This document shows, piece after piece, positions 1 through 11,095 of a stretch of 64,000 nucleotides of DNA. How positions within the stretch are numbered: position 1 is the stretch's first letter; each line of letters begins with the position of its first letter. Below the pieces are notes generated by a model that saw nothing but the letters and a program-made list of their open reading frames with translations, searched no databases and was not told where the DNA came from. The translations under genes and the position numbers were made by a program. Origin of the DNA: Hippopus hippopus (lineage: Eukaryota; Mollusca; Bivalvia; Cardiida; Cardiidae); the NCBI GenBank assembly GCA_946811185.2, contig OX328096.1, forward strand, positions 69,749,345-69,813,344, in the 5' to 3' direction.

Positions 1-436
1 AAAACATCGATCTGTTTTCAGCGGACGACTCAGACAATTGTATGGTCATAAAATATGGATTAATAAACATGGATTAATGTTTGTTAAACAAACACAAATG
101 AATCCATTTTGAGAAAAGAGGAAGCCGCATTTACATGTTTGCAAGCCTCTCTCTCTCGCTCTCTCTCTAAGAGAAATTGATCAATTACTGTAGTACACCA
201 ATGAAGTTCAGTAGCGTAGCTTACGATACCCAATTACGCAGCTGATGTGCCCAACCTAATCTTCGTTTAGGGAGGACTCTCAGGACACCTAGGACACCCC
301 TTTTTGCGTGTTGTTCAAAAAGGACTAGCTCCGCCCCTGAAGTTTGAAACATTTAGGTTAGACAATCTATTCTATGGGGACGATTTAACTGGCTCGCGTT
401 TCATGCGGTATTATTTTCATATGCACTTTTATCTAA
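1..436. other. Gene-free stretch with CT microsatellite
   Basis: No gene or known element is recognised. A CT-rich tract lies at about 146-168. Short open frames here have no family features and are treated as chance. Confidence 0.6.
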
Positions 437-662
437 TTAATTCTTTACCAAACGACAAATTTTTGGGTTCGGCCGAATTGAAACTATTTTACGACGGCAA
501 ATTAAATGGTGTTCAAAAATGACTTCTGTCTCTGAAAGGGTGGTAAAAACCTTGTGGTTACCAGCATTTTCTCCTTTTCCCAAAGGTTTTTTTTTTTTTC
601 TTTTTTTAAGCCTTCCTCCTTAGGATCGTTAAAATTCAGCATTGTGTATTTCAAAGGTTTAA
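437..662 (+). mobile_element. MITE-C copy 1
   Basis: Starts TTAATTCTTTACCAAACGAC and ends near GGTTTAA, as other copies do. The central hairpin is half lost: GGTTACCAGCATTTTCTCC remains but the left arm is gone, and a T-run sits in the right half. Confidence 0.75.
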
Positions 663-699
663 CATAAACGATGTATATACATGTACAATAAACAAAACT

Positions 700-1231
700 T
701 CTAAACGGCCACTTTTAAGCTGGAATTCCCCATAGACCTTTTTTTGGCATCCCCTGTTCAGAAAAGCGACACTTCATTTGGTTTGAATTTTTTTGGAAAA
801 TAATAGACCAGTGTAAAAGCATACTTCAGCCTAAGTCTGAAAAGAATTTTTTGGCTTGTACCTTTCAAAGGAACTTATTTAAAATTCATTTACTGAACAT
901 TGAAAATTTTAAACTTCATGCTCCTTCTCTCAGTTTATATTTTTGTGCAGAAAGTAATTTTCATGTTTTTTCTTACTGCTGACAAAATTTCAGTATTGTA
1001 TGATTCTCTTTTTAACCTGTTTGGACTGACATACATCACGCATGCGCAAATCATGTGTTTTCCCTTTTATGAAAAAGAGATGCCTTCTGTTGGAAAAATC
1101 GAGAATCTTTTCATTTGAATACCATGTCTAACGCCCAGATAAAGATTGCAATATGTATTCATTAACCTGTCTATTACTTGGTCAAAATTACATGAGAAAC
1201 AAATGTGGCCGGTTAGAAGTTTTGCTGAGTG
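700..1231 (+). repeat. Dispersed repeat P, copy 1
   Basis: About 530 bp resembling 13583-14131 throughout. Shared landmarks in order are GCCACTTTTAAGCTG, CAGAAAAG, CCTAAGTCTGAAAAG, TTTTTCTTA.TGCTGACAAAAT, ACCTGTCTATTACTTGGTCA and GCTGAGTG at the end. No coding capacity or terminal repeats were seen. The second copy interrupts a mariner relic, so P appears to be mobile or to have been mobilised; its class is unknown. Confidence 0.75.
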
Positions 1232-1331
1232 TAGTGAGAAGTGCACACTTACAAACTTACAAGCTAACCCACGTTACCCACGCAAAACATTTAAAACGCT
1301 AGAAGTAACGTTAGAGTTGAAGAAATTACAT

Positions 1332-1544
1332 ATGAACCATGCTGTGTGAGTAGTGGGTTCAATGAAATTGCTAAAAGTATCGTTCCAGGTCGGCCTGCGG
1401 AGTCCGAAACTTTTTTCTGTTTGGTCAATTTTCTGCATGTCAAAGGACCAGTCTACGTTATTCTTGAATAGGTTGTAAGACAAAATGGATTCCTTGGATG
1501 CATAATAATATGATGATTTGCCTTGTACGATGGATCACGGAAAT
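1332..1544 (+). mobile_element. MITE-B copy 1 (decayed)
   Basis: Recognised by a GAACCATGCTGTGTGA start, CTAAAAGTATCG, CAGGTCGGCCTGCG, CATGTCAAAGGACCAGTCTAC and TTGCCTTGTACGATGGATCACGG. The right hairpin arm and the terminal repeat are lost. Confidence 0.75.
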
Positions 1545-1624
1545 GTACATCTTTTGCAAGAGCACTTCTTATACGAACTGAATTTTGTTTTTTTTTTTTT
1601 TTTTATTGTATTGTATTGTACATG

Positions 1625-1876
1625 TATGTATTGCAGTTTAACGCTAACAACGTAGGTCATATCACGGCGGTCAATGCACTTACGCGTGTGTTTGCTGGCT
1701 TTCTTACACCAGTACTGACAAAACATTCTTTCAAAGCCATTGACTACTTTTCTCACATGCAACAGAGCTGACAGGTGAAAAATCGCAGAAAAACAGTTTG
1801 TAACAGCCGGGTACAGAACTCGCAACCACCAGGTCACGAGTAAGATATGCTAACCACTGAGCTACTCGGGCGGGCA
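1625..1876 (-). mobile_element. SINE-E copy 1, tRNA-like head
   Basis: On the minus strand the head (about 1805-1876) reads as a tRNA relic: GAGTAGCTCAGTGGTTAGCA fits a pol III A box and GGTTGCGAGTTCTGTACCC a degraded B box. The body and tail (ACTGGTGTAAGAA, GTGCATTGACCGCCGTGATA) match 15489-15761. The tail runs into a TTTAACGCTAAC-like end next to a long T-run at about 1586-1603. It was presumably transcribed by RNA polymerase III and moved in trans by a LINE. Confidence 0.8.
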
Positions 1877-2780
1877 CGAACTGTATAATTATAGTGCAAA
1901 GCGTTTATAGTGTCTTGCTTCTATAGTGGGATATTTATGTGGCACGTAAGTTTGTATAGAAATATAAATGCGTCACAAGCGGTACTATATAACGGCTTCT
2001 GTCTGCGATGTGAGAACAAATGTCATCATTTATTACAGAAAAAGGAAGAAACCAGTCAATATCCGGTATATGGAAAGATAGATCTTTATTTTACCGTGTG
2101 TCATTATGCCTTTATGTCCCCGAAAAAAAGTGCATTGAACTATTTCTCTGTATTTAACCTCAATCTTCCCCCACCCTTCCAACGATCGCCAGTATCAGTT
2201 TTCGATCAAAGATGCAGAGTCTCTGTTTTTCAATACTGATCAGGATCAGAACTGCTGGTTCACGTTTGTTGCCAAACACATGACTGGTCTTACGAAGTTT
2301 CTCTAGTTCAAAAAGTACTGTATGGTGTGTATTTAATTGATTTATGTTATCAGTGCGTGACCTCCGCTCTCATTTAATAATTTTTGCACACTTCTGTTTG
2401 GATATATGTCAGAAACCATCAAGTTAACAGGATGAAGCCTACATTGGTGTAATGATTTAGATTGTTTGATTACCGACTGTCGTTGTGCTAATGGAAGAAT
2501 ATTTGACATAACACGATCAAGATTTATCTGCTGTCAACTGGTTTTTTTTTTTATTTTTTCCCCAATTACAAAAAAATATTCCAAAATCCTTTTTCAAAGA
2601 AGGACAGGCAGCCGAAAAAAGTTAAGAAACTTTACTATTGGTAGGTTAGCCGAAACAAAACAGCCATCTCGGCATCAACTAGTTACAAGCGTACACAAAA
2701 ATAGGTTTACTGTTCAACGTCAACGGCATTTGCTTTCCTGCGATGGACCTAAGTATTTCTTTGGATGGTGAATTAAGCCA
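1877..2780. other. No recognised feature
   Basis: AT-rich DNA with several short unconnected frames. No repeat family of this window, RNA gene or protein domain was recognised. Confidence 0.5.
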
Positions 2781-2976
2781 TTTTAAACATTATTTCATTT
2801 ATATCACGGCGGCCAGTGCACATATCCATGCTTTCCTGGAGTTTCTATAACAAGTGCTTCTCACAATATTCTTTACAACCAACAGGCTGCTTTTCCATAT
2901 AACCATCGTCGAGACAATAATAAGCAGTGAGAGAGGAATGAATCCTGTCGCACTGACTATCATCAGTCCAAAGTAT
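2781..2976 (-). mobile_element. SINE-D copy 1 (head missing)
   Basis: The tail and body of SINE-D run in reverse: ATATCACGGCGGCCAGTGCA, TTTCCTGGAGTTTCTATAAC, CATAACCATCGTCGAGACAA, GAGAGAGGAATGAATCCTGTC. The tRNA-like head that would follow is absent. Confidence 0.75.
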
Positions 2977-3056
2977 TGGAATCAAAGTATTGAAACGTAT
3001 TTTTTATCCATCGACTGTGGAACAATATCAACAACAGTTTATTCAGTCACCACGTA

Positions 3057-4395
3057 CGAGGGCTGTTCGATATGTAATGTGTATTGTACCACAGCGCGAT
3101 AACGCTTTGCACGATTTCGTGGATGATTATACGCTTGAATAGCTCTATTCAGTACCTTTCTAACCGTGTAAATACGAGCCTTCAGCTCCACATAGTTTTA
3201 AACTTATAGTCATTTCAATAGAGCTAGTCGTTGACCACTGTTGTAAAAATGGTTGGGAAACGGATTAAGAATATTAAAGAAATTAGAGCTTATATAAAAG
3301 TTCGCACAAAACTCGGTCATTCGGTAATGCAGATTTTTACTGAATTGGGGGAAGTTTATGGGTCTGATAAGGTATCTTATGAGACAGTTCGTAGGTGGAG
3401 AAAGAAATTTCTGACTGGCACAGAGTCCGTCAAAGATGCAGCAAAATCTGGCCGACCTGTGACTGTAACAGGCAAGGCAATTGTCTCAAAAGTCAGGGAA
3501 ATAATTGAAAGTGATGGCAGATACACGATTCGTGATATTGCCAACGCTGTTGGCATATCGCTATCGCGGGTGCATTTCATTTTGAAGCGTATTTTGAAAG
3601 TACAAAAGATTTCTGCCAGATGGATACCGCATATATTGGCAGATGACCAAAAACGGGTACGAGTACAAAACGCTAAGCAATTGCTCAAAATGTTTCCCAA
3701 ATTCAATCAAAGACAATTTGCAAACATTGTTACTGGTGACGAAACATGGGTTCACTATTTCGAACCAGTAAGAAAAATTGGAAACAAAATATGGCTAACT
3801 AAACACGGTAGAAGGCCTGTAGTTGCCAAAAGAAGCACAAGCACAAAGAAGGTTCTTTATTGCATATTCTTCTCATGTGATGGTATAGCCGTACAAATTC
3901 CGGTGCCGAAGGGCAAAAGTGTTACAGGTCGGTATTACCGAGATGTTATACTAAAAAAGCTCAAGAAATATTATATTAAACGACGCCCTGTGTCAGGATT
4001 TAGGCATGTTCGTCTACTTCATGATAATGCTCCATCACATACATCTGAGCTTGTGAAGCAATTTTTGAAGTCGGAGAAGGTTACCGTCTTGCCACATCCA
4101 CCATACTCTCCAGATCTAGCCCCATGCGACTTTTTCCTTTTTCCAAAACTTAAAAAGTTCTTATCTGGTCGTCGTTACAAGTCCCGAAAAGCCCTTGGCT
4201 CAGCCATCAGTCAGTGCCTCAGAGGTCTACTTAAATCAGCGTACCGTGACGCATTTCAGAAATGGATTCAGAGATTGAAATTATGTATTTCAAACCGCGG
4301 AGAATACTTTGAAGGGATGCAATGTTCATTTCACTATTTGAGTCGAATGCTTTTGAGATATCGTACAGTACACATTGCATATCGAACAACCCTCG
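3057..4395 (+). mobile_element. Mariner (DD34D) transposon, near-intact
   Basis: A 1.34-kb element flanked by TA at 3055-3056 and 4396-4397. Terminal inverted repeats of about 33 bp start CGAGGGCTGTTCGATATGTA on the left; the right end reads ACATTGCATATCGAACAACCC followed by TCG, with a few mismatches between the arms. A single long frame fills the interior. Length, TA target site and the catalytic spacing all fit mariner. It is the best-preserved autonomous-type element in the window. Confidence 0.95.
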
Positions 4396-4421
4396 TACAT
4401 GTTTGCTCCCTGCAGATATAA
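3249..4421 (+). CDS. Mariner transposase, full-length frame with extended C-terminus
   Basis: Encodes a cut-and-paste transposase of about 390 aa that would bind the element's TIRs and insert at TA. The N-terminal half holds two helix-turn-helix regions (about residues 10-60 and 75-115, with GRP linker SGRPVTV), then the conserved WIPHIL motif (about 125). The catalytic triad is visible: D in GDETWVHYF (about 164), D in LLHDNAPSH (about 259) and D in APCDFF (about 294). The last two are separated by 34 residues, the mariner DD34D signature. I start at ATG 3249 (MVGKRIKN) because the frame upstream has only a TTG. The family is normally about 340-350 aa. Here no stop precedes the right TIR, so roughly the last 19 residues are encoded by the TIR and flanking host DNA. 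Whether it is expressed or active is unknown. Confidence 0.9.
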   Translation: MVGKRIKNIKEIRAYIKVRTKLGHSVMQIFTELGEVYGSDKVSYETVRRWRKKFLTGTESVKDAAKSGRPVTVTGKAIVSKVREIIESDGRYTIRDIANAVGISLSRVHFILKRILKVQKISARWIPHILADDQKRVRVQNAKQLLKMFPKFNQRQFANIVTGDETWVHYFEPVRKIGNKIWLTKHGRRPVVAKRSTSTKKVLYCIFFSCDGIAVQIPVPKGKSVTGRYYRDVILKKLKKYYIKRRPVSGFRHVRLLHDNAPSHTSELVKQFLKSEKVTVLPHPPYSPDLAPCDFFLFPKLKKFLSGRRYKSRKALGSAISQCLRGLLKSAYRDAFQKWIQRLKLCISNRGEYFEGMQCSFHYLSRMLLRYRTVHIAYRTTLVHVCSLQI

Positions 4422-4571
4422 CCAGTAAATTCGCCGTGGTGCCGCAGATTCATTCGTTTACAATTACTCGTCACAATTTTTTGACCTGGAACCTGTATTT
4501 TCCTGGCCAAATGAACTTAAAAGTCGTCTTGGTTGATGTACAATTGACTCGAGATTTTGCTTTTATTTATT

Positions 4572-4796
4572 CAACCTTTTACCATACAATTCCGAGTTAT
4601 ACGACCCTGACGGAGAAGGCTCTTTTAACATTATGGGAAAGGGAGAAACTGCTGGTAACCAGCACTTTTCTCCTTTTCTCACAACGTTTTTATTCCTGCC
4701 AGAGAAAAATCTCATTTTTGTGCCACATTTAATTTGTCGTCTGCGAATGCTGTCAATTTCGGCTCGTTCGAAATTTTGTCGTTTGGAAAAGAATTT
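4572..4796 (-). mobile_element. MITE-C copy 2
   Basis: Full-length reverse copy: CCTTTTACCATACAATTCCG at the left, hairpin ACTGCTGGTAACCAGCACTT in the middle, GTCGTTTGGAAAAG at the right. Confidence 0.85.
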
Positions 4797-5658
4797 CAAG
4801 GTTTAGACAACATCGAAACTGTCAAGGAAAATACGCCATAACTCGTTAGTTGTAGGAACAAGACACCAATTATTGTCTGTGATAAGTTTGATAATATTGT
4901 CAACCTATTAGCTCACACTAAGATTTATACACACATCCAGTATACAGCATTTTCCTTTCCCTTCAATGTTTTCCATGTTATTCAAATGTGCGTGTTCTGT
5001 ACCGAAAAAAAAAAAAAGTCCCCGTGTTATCTGTCACAATTGTCTGGTGGGTCTAACATTAGTATGGAGAGCAACTGGATTAAAAAGAATAAGGCATACC
5101 AAGAAACAAAGTGTGTCAAAACGTGTTATTGGAATGAAGAAGAACCTATATGATGTCTGTGACAAGCTTAATTATACTGTTTACCGTCTTTCGAAAGGTC
5201 ACGGAGATACGAAATTGTGTAATTATCACCGTAAAAGCACCAGAGTTCTCTACTCAAGAATACTATAAATGAGTCAGTTTATGGCCCAACTTTGAGCCTG
5301 TACATATTTTATTTGGGTCCTAGTAATGGTTCCTTTGATCAGTTTAATTCGGCTAGGTGAAGTTAAGTTCTACTTTAACCGAATTTTAAAAAAGAACACA
5401 TCTTTGTTCTAGTAATCATTGATCTAATCTCCTGTTATAGCTCACGTTTTGTTTCGCTGCATAATAAAAATCCTTGTAGTATTTCTTTTTCGTCCAACAA
5501 AGGATTATTGTAGCATTTTTTCCCGGAACTGTAATCAAACTTTGCAACCACATATATTTACGTGTTTCATTTTTGGGTTGATTGTTTTTATGGTTTTTAA
5601 ACTCAATTTTAGCGTGTTCAAGAAAAGTTCTTGTGGATTATTTTCCGGGGTTCCTCGT
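4797..5658. other. No recognised feature
   Basis: AT-rich sequence with a poly-A run near 5006. No coding family, repeat family or RNA gene was recognised. Confidence 0.5.
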
Positions 5659-5887
5659 TTAACGTTTTACCACACAATACCTACTTCTAACGACCCTACG
5701 AAAGAGGCCTTTTGAAAACATTATGGCTAAAAGGAGAAAATGCTGGTAACCAGCATTTTCTCCTTTTAGCCATAATGTTTTCTATCCTTTACTGACGAAT
5801 TTCTTTATCTTTGCAACAGTTTCTTTGTCGTCTGAAATACTATCAATTTACACATATCTTAAATTTTGTAGTTTGGTAAATTGTTAA
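5659..5887 (-). mobile_element. MITE-C copy 3
   Basis: TTAACGTTTTACCACACAAT to GTTTGGTAAATTGTTAA. The central hairpin is perfect over about 29 bp per arm: GGAGAAAATGCTGGTAACCA pairs with its mirror, extended by ATTATGGCTAAAA on the left and TTTTAGCCATAAT on the right. The GGCTAA change occurs on both arms, as compensatory changes would. Confidence 0.9.
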
Positions 5888-6069
5888 TGTTTTTCTCTGT
5901 TTCATAGAGTTTTACATTATCTAGAGGAAGGAAGGCTTATTTGTATATCTAGTTAAACGTATAACGAGTACTGCCTTTTTGGTTTTTGTTTGGTTAGCCG
6001 ATTTCCTCTCATCCATTTTGTGGACTATTCTTCGTGACGGCTTCTAGAGAAACAATATCAATTTTCTGT

Positions 6070-6291
6070 TTAACTCTTCAACCAAAAAAAAAAAAAGAGA
6101 AATTGTTCTGTCCCAATTGAAAGCATTCCCAGACGACAATTCGAATGTGGAATTATGAGATTTGGCAGTGAAATGGTAAAAATAACATTGTGAGTGTTGA
6201 TAACCAGCATCTTCTCCTTTTTCGACAATAATTTTAGAAGTTCTCTTTCCAAGGGTCGTTAAAATTCGGGTTTGTGTGATAAAGGGTGAAG
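6070..6291 (+). mobile_element. MITE-C copy 4
   Basis: TTAACTCTTCAACC start, CCCAGACGACAATTCG, a decayed hairpin around GTTGATAACCAGCATC, GGGTCGTTAAAATTCGGG and GATAAAGGGTGAAG end. An A-run was inserted near the start (about 6084-6097). Confidence 0.8.
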
Positions 6292-6386
6292 TTAGAGTGA
6301 TAGAGACAACGAGAAAATAGTAGGAATGGTTAGGGATAAAAGCAAAGATGCCGAAAGGCGCGTGCGTAGAGCAAAATGCCAATGCT

Positions 6387-6612
6387 CAACTCTTTACCAA
6401 ACAACAAAATCGTGGATTGACCAAAATTGAAAGCATTTGCAGACAAAGAATAGAATGTAGCTCAAATGATAATTGCTGTCTATGAAAGGGCAGAAAACAT
6501 TGTGAGAAAAGGAGAAAATGCTGGTAACCAGCATTTTCTCCTATTTCTACAATGTTTTCAAAAGCCTACTCTTTCAGACTCGTAAAATTCTAGTGTGTGA
6601 TAAAGAGTTTAT
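6387..6612 (+). mobile_element. MITE-C copy 5
   Basis: Starts CAACTCTTTACCAAACAACA, contains GCATTTGCAGAC and hairpin AAATGCTGGTAACCAGCATT, ends GTGTGATAAAGAGTTTA. Only about 100 bp separates it from copy 4. Confidence 0.85.
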
Positions 6613-7394
6613 ATTAATGTGTTGATACTAAAACCTCCTACACTAAAGGCAAACTGTATTCAAACCAATGTGATTGTTGATAAAAAACCATCTAGGGACA
6701 CAAAAAGCTTTCAATCAAATGAAAAAGCAAGAAAATGGAAGGTGAGATTTAGTATACTGAATGAAATACTTATGAGAAAAATTAATAGATCGCCAAAGGC
6801 TAACTGTTAAATAATCCATTTTATTCCCATAATGCATCAAATCTCTTTGAGGTTGCGTGAGTTTGTCCTAATTTGGCCAGAAAGCATTGTATTTATTCGA
6901 TATGACATCATTATTTCCCACTTCCCAGCTAGGAAGCACTAGGCCTTTTTTATATTAACGACGTTCGCGACAGTTTCCATTTTCACGCTTCGTGTAACTA
7001 TCACGCACACCTTTTACTCGAAAAACGGTGAGCACCTAACACAATTGATCTTGCCACACCTGGCAATGTCTGCAGAATGGATAAACCAAGAACTAAAACG
7101 GGCCGTTTCATGTTAGCAAAATGAAGTAGAAAGTATTTGAATCAAGGGAAATAATTATATGCGAGGCAAGAATCCAAAATTACGCTTTCTAAAGATCAGA
7201 CTGAAAGTCAAAGTGAATCACCTAACTACGTCACCTAACAACGGAAACATGGACACAGATGCTACTACTAGCGCTCTATCTGGCAGACGTATCGTCGAGC
7301 TAAAACATCCTTTCAGATGCAGATGCTTTCAGTTTGGTCTGGTCCAAAATTATGTTACTTGGTAAAGACTTGCAGAAAACAGGGGGCTGTACAT
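6613..7394. other. No recognised feature
   Basis: Open frames of about 60-70 codons are present at 6619 and 7159, but neither shows a domain, signal or codon pattern I can recognise. Confidence 0.45.
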
Positions 7395-7612
7395 ACTCTT
7401 TATCCCTTTGCTTGATGAGTGCAGCAGACAATATTGATGAAAACATTGATGTCAAAAGGAGAAATTACCCCTAATGATTGATTTCTCGTTTTCTCACAAT
7501 GATTTCTGACCCATCAAAGAACTGTGATACATGAATACCAGGTTTTGGTTTAGCGTCTGCAAACACGTCAAATTTAGAAGAGTCTAAAATTAGCCGTTTG
7601 GAAATGGGTTAA
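7395..7612 (-). mobile_element. MITE-C copy 6 (strongly decayed)
   Basis: Only the flanks identify it: GAAAACATTGATGTCAAAAG, TTTTCTCACAATGATTTCTG, GTCTGCAAACACGTCAAATT and GAAATGGGTTAAA. The central hairpin is essentially gone. Confidence 0.6.
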
Positions 7613-8466
7613 ATGCTAACATCAGTATTACATTTATATGCCATGAACTGGTGTATTATGACCAACAAACCTGATTCTTATAAATATTGTTGTATTATTG
7701 AAAAAATTGAGATAATTTACTTCATATAATGTGTTTGTCTTTGACAAACATTACATTTACTCATTAGTTAGTGCCCCACCCACAAACTTAAAATGTATTT
7801 TCTGAAAAAATAAAGGTGGTGACCTATTTGTTTTAAGCCTGATTCTTTTAGTTTAGTACCTGAATATTATTTATAGAAAAATAAGAAAAATCTGAATGTT
7901 AGAACATTTAAAAGAATTACTTTAAATGATACTCTTTGTGGTTTTTTTTTCCCCAAAATAAAGGTGTTTTAGCCATAAGTTAAGGGGTTTTTTTTTTGAA
8001 AGATTGATACTCAGTATACTCTAAATTATTTTTTTCATTAAGTTTGATGTTTCACCAATAAAATGACATAAAATTTGCTTATAATTGTTGTCATTTAAAA
8101 AAATATACATAGACTTAGTTTTCCTAGGTGAAATTTCATCCTGAACTGCCGCAATGCAGGATGTACTAAAAGAAATATTCATAGAATTTTCCCAAAGCTG
8201 GTGACCCCCTCTTTTTATCTCTTATTTTTGTAGATCAGATAATAAACTATCACCAAACAAAGTTTCATGAAATTCTGAATGTTTTCAAAAAATGGTGAAA
8301 CTGTAGCGATCGTCTTTAATTGCTCAAAAAATTCTTGCTTTTGTTTTTTCTTCCAAAACTAAGCTCACATATTCACTACATACACAAATTCATCTTTACT
8401 TATGTTAACGGATTTATCCGCATAAGTATAAATACTCCTTGAATGAATTTGGATTAAAAAACTGAT
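7613..8466. other. AT-rich, no recognised feature
   Basis: Very AT-rich with homopolymer T and A runs. A motif AAAATAAAGGTG occurs twice (about 7806 and 7957) and may hint at an old local duplication. No coding signal. Confidence 0.45.
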
Positions 8467-8563
8467 TGAGCCATGCTATGTGAAAAGAGGTATCGACCCA
8501 GGTCAGCCTGCGCAGTGTACTCAGTCAGACCTGAGTCAAAACTTTATTCTTTAACTTTTATGC
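8467..8563 (+). mobile_element. MITE-B copy 2 (5' fragment)
   Basis: GAGCCATGCTATGTGAAAAG, then GTATCGACCCAGGTCAGCCT and part of the second hairpin arm, ending soon after. About 25 bp (the GGGGCTTAATGCATCTGC part) is deleted. Confidence 0.75.
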
Positions 8564-8984
8564 AAAGAAAAATCCCACCATTTGCAGCATATTTAAATTG
8601 TTTTCTACAATGCTTTAAATATAAACAAGCGATTGCTTCTTTTAAGGATCATTGTATTCCATATCATTTCAAACGTTTCTCCTTTGTGCCAATTTCAATT
8701 GCACGTCAATAGATACTACTCAAACGTTTGCAAAACACTAAATATTACATTCAACACTGTAAAGTTTGCATCAAATAGATTTGTAGAATTTTTATTGGAT
8801 ATGGCTCGGTGATGCGTTAAAATGGTTTCAAAGCAAACGTAAGCTTTTCAGATTTCCTTGCATATCTTACAAGTAGTTTACACCCATCGAATTTCCTTGT
8901 CGTCTTGGTCTACTGCATAACTGGCATGTGTAGGGTGTTCAGTCGTCACCTCAACTCGAAAAGCTGAAGTTTTATTAATGAATT

Positions 8985-9985
8985 ATGGTCCATGCAAATG
9001 TCAGAAAAACATAAAATCGGAAGCAGATATATGTTGGGCAGATGGGATGGTTGAGCACAAGACTACTTGTCGTGATGTTAACAATGGCCATTGCTTGCAC
9101 CATACCGTCCTCACCAGTGCCTGGGCCAGATTTCAACAGTATATCAGACATGTATGGACGTGTTGCATGTTGCTGGCAGAGATTTGGTATCTGATGTCGC
9201 TGGGCCGTGTTTAAATCATTCAGGCTAAAGGAAGCTGTTTAGCGATAGCAACCAAACCTCGCACCAACCTTTAGAATGCTTCCGTAGTCAACCTATCCAC
9301 GCAAAGCACTCGCAACAAAATTGTGTAAAAGTGAGCATTCAATCAAGGCAACCGGAACTAACGTCGGCTGCAGTATAAGAGCGTCACAAACCATATAGGT
9401 TGGACTAGAAGGGACTTTTGGCCTGTCCTCTTAACTGATGAGCCCTGATATTGACAGGCGAACAAGCGTATGACGAAGGTCATGGGATAGATTCAAGGCA
9501 CTGAGCACTGCATATGAACGTCATGGAGGCAATACCGCGTTGGTCTGGGACGGAATCAGCTGCAGTGGATGGAAAGACCACGTTGTCCTCAACTAGGGCA
9601 CATTGACTGCCTAGTAGTATCGAGATGACTTGCAGTGGTTGATGGGTTTATTCTGCTGGATGATAATGTCCTCAAACTATTCATGCTATGTTAGAACCAC
9701 TTTTGTAATAGAACGGTTTATAAAGCCATTTTAGTACAAAAGTGGTTCTAATAATACTATGCAAGAGTGCATGTGGAGATAGCGTATTAAAAGTCCGGTC
9801 TGCCAAGTCTGTTTCCCAGAATTAAATCACTTCAAGATATGTGACATCATCTGCAGGTTCAAATTTAAGCCTGCCAGGGGCAGAGGAAAAAGTATGAAGA
9901 AGCTTAGTTCCATGCTTGTCCGAGAATTGAGGAGCATTCCACGAGGAATGGTCTGGAACCCCAAAGGAAGTTAGAGGAGATTGTG
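8985..9985 (+). pseudogene. Tc1-like transposase pseudogene
   Basis: Fragments of a Tc1-type transposase can be followed in changing frames on the plus strand. SAWARFQQ near 9120 corresponds to the end of the N-terminal helix-turn-helix domain. WTRRDFWPVLLTDEP near 9400 is the first catalytic D region. ERHGGNTALVWDGIS near 9510-9560 is the GG(S/N)..VWGGIS motif, followed by GTLTA near 9598. LLDDNV near 9655 replaces the usual QQDNA. Stops and shifts break every segment, and a 60-bp inverted repeat (9691-9751) sits after the second motif. No TIRs were found, so limits are approximate. Family knowledge places it among Tc1/mariner DD34E elements; it is certainly dead. Confidence 0.75.
9691..9751. 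repeat. Short inverted repeat inside Tc1 relic
   Basis: TTAGAACCACTTTTGTA at 9691-9707 is exactly mirrored by TACAAAAGTGGTTCTAA at 9735-9751 with a 27-bp loop. It may be a small hairpin insertion in the pseudogene. Confidence 0.85.
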
Positions 9986-10232
9986 TCATGCTGTCATTAG
10001 CAAGAACGCGTCACATACTTAATATCAATCAGCCTGCACCGTTTGTTCTTTTGGCAAAAATCTTGAAAATGGTGCAAATCAAACATTTTTTTTTTATAGT
10101 CCTCCTTCTTAAACACCATAAAATATGTAAATCTTTTACAAAAAATATTTTTTTCTTCATCAATGAGGACATAATAATCAATACTGTACATAGCGGAAAT
10201 CATAACAATATTGCAATGTGAATAAACTATGT

Positions 10233-10461
10233 ACTTATCCCTTTTACCACACGATCCCAAGTTTTAAACGACCCTGAAGAGCTTTTGAATACATTATGGG
10301 AAAAGGAGAAAGTGCTTGTTACCAGCATTTTCTCCTTCTCCCACAATGCTTTCTATCCTATCAATGACCAAAATCATCATTTCAGCTACATTCAATTGGT
10401 CGTCTGCAAATTGTTCTCAATTTGGACCTTTCTAAAATAATGTCGTTCGATAAAGAGTGAA
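10233..10461 (-). mobile_element. MITE-C copy 7
   Basis: CCTTTTACCACACGATCCCA, hairpin AGTGCTTGTTACCAGCATTT, GGTCGTCTGCAAATTG and TCGTTCGATAAAGAG. Confidence 0.85.
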
Positions 10462-10487
10462 ATATTATTGATACTTATCTGTTTTTT

Positions 10488-10624
10488 AGCATTTTCCCCT
10501 TTTCCCACAATGTTTTGTACCCTATCAAAGACAGAAATCACCATGTAAACAACATCCAAATTGTCGTCTACAACTGCTTTCAATCTTGACCAGTCTAAAG
10601 TTTTGTCTTTTGGTAAAGAGTTAA
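10488..10624 (-). mobile_element. MITE-C copy 8 (half copy)
   Basis: Begins at the right hairpin arm (AGCATTTTCCCCTTTTCCCA) and continues to TTTGGTAAAGAGTTAA. The other half is missing. It lies 27 bp from copy 7. Confidence 0.8.
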
Positions 10625-10909
10625 ATATTTATAGTGCTTATCAATATTTGAGTAAATACCGGTGTATCAGTGGGTCAATGTTGATGTCATAGAGTTTCGG
10701 TAAAATACCGTAACGAAAGTCTGAAGGCAACCTATAATCGGTAAACGAGTCATTGGGGAGTTTATAGTATGCGATTTATAACCAAAGTTGCGGTACTTAT
10801 CTCTTGTCTGTGCAGTTTAACCTTTAGAACTATACATAAATATGATAAAAATTTCGAATGAATTGAAAAAGAAAATCACAGGTATTTTATATTTTTGGTC
10901 TCAAAATAT

Positions 10910-10982
10910 CGGAGAGTGTAGATCCAAGATCAGACTGCAAATTCAGTTCAGTCTGATGTTGATCTACATCTATAACGTCCGC
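10910..10982. mobile_element. MITE-A hairpin 1
   Basis: GTGTAGATCCAAGATCAGAC with a degraded mirror GTCTGATGTTGATCTACATC, ending GTCCGC. Flanking element ends are not clear. Confidence 0.75.
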
Positions 10983-11095
10983 AATAGCAACTAAAGTTTT
11001 GCCCTAAAAGGGCTAAAAAGGTTACAGATGTTTATCGTCTAAGAGGGATTTTGAACAGCGGTTTATCTCGAAGTACACGAAATCAATGGGAGCAT

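Noticed and set aside
5659..5887. Rho-independent terminators at the MITE-C hairpins
   Set aside because: The stem-loops recur as parts of a full 225-bp repeat in a eukaryotic context and are not placed after genes.
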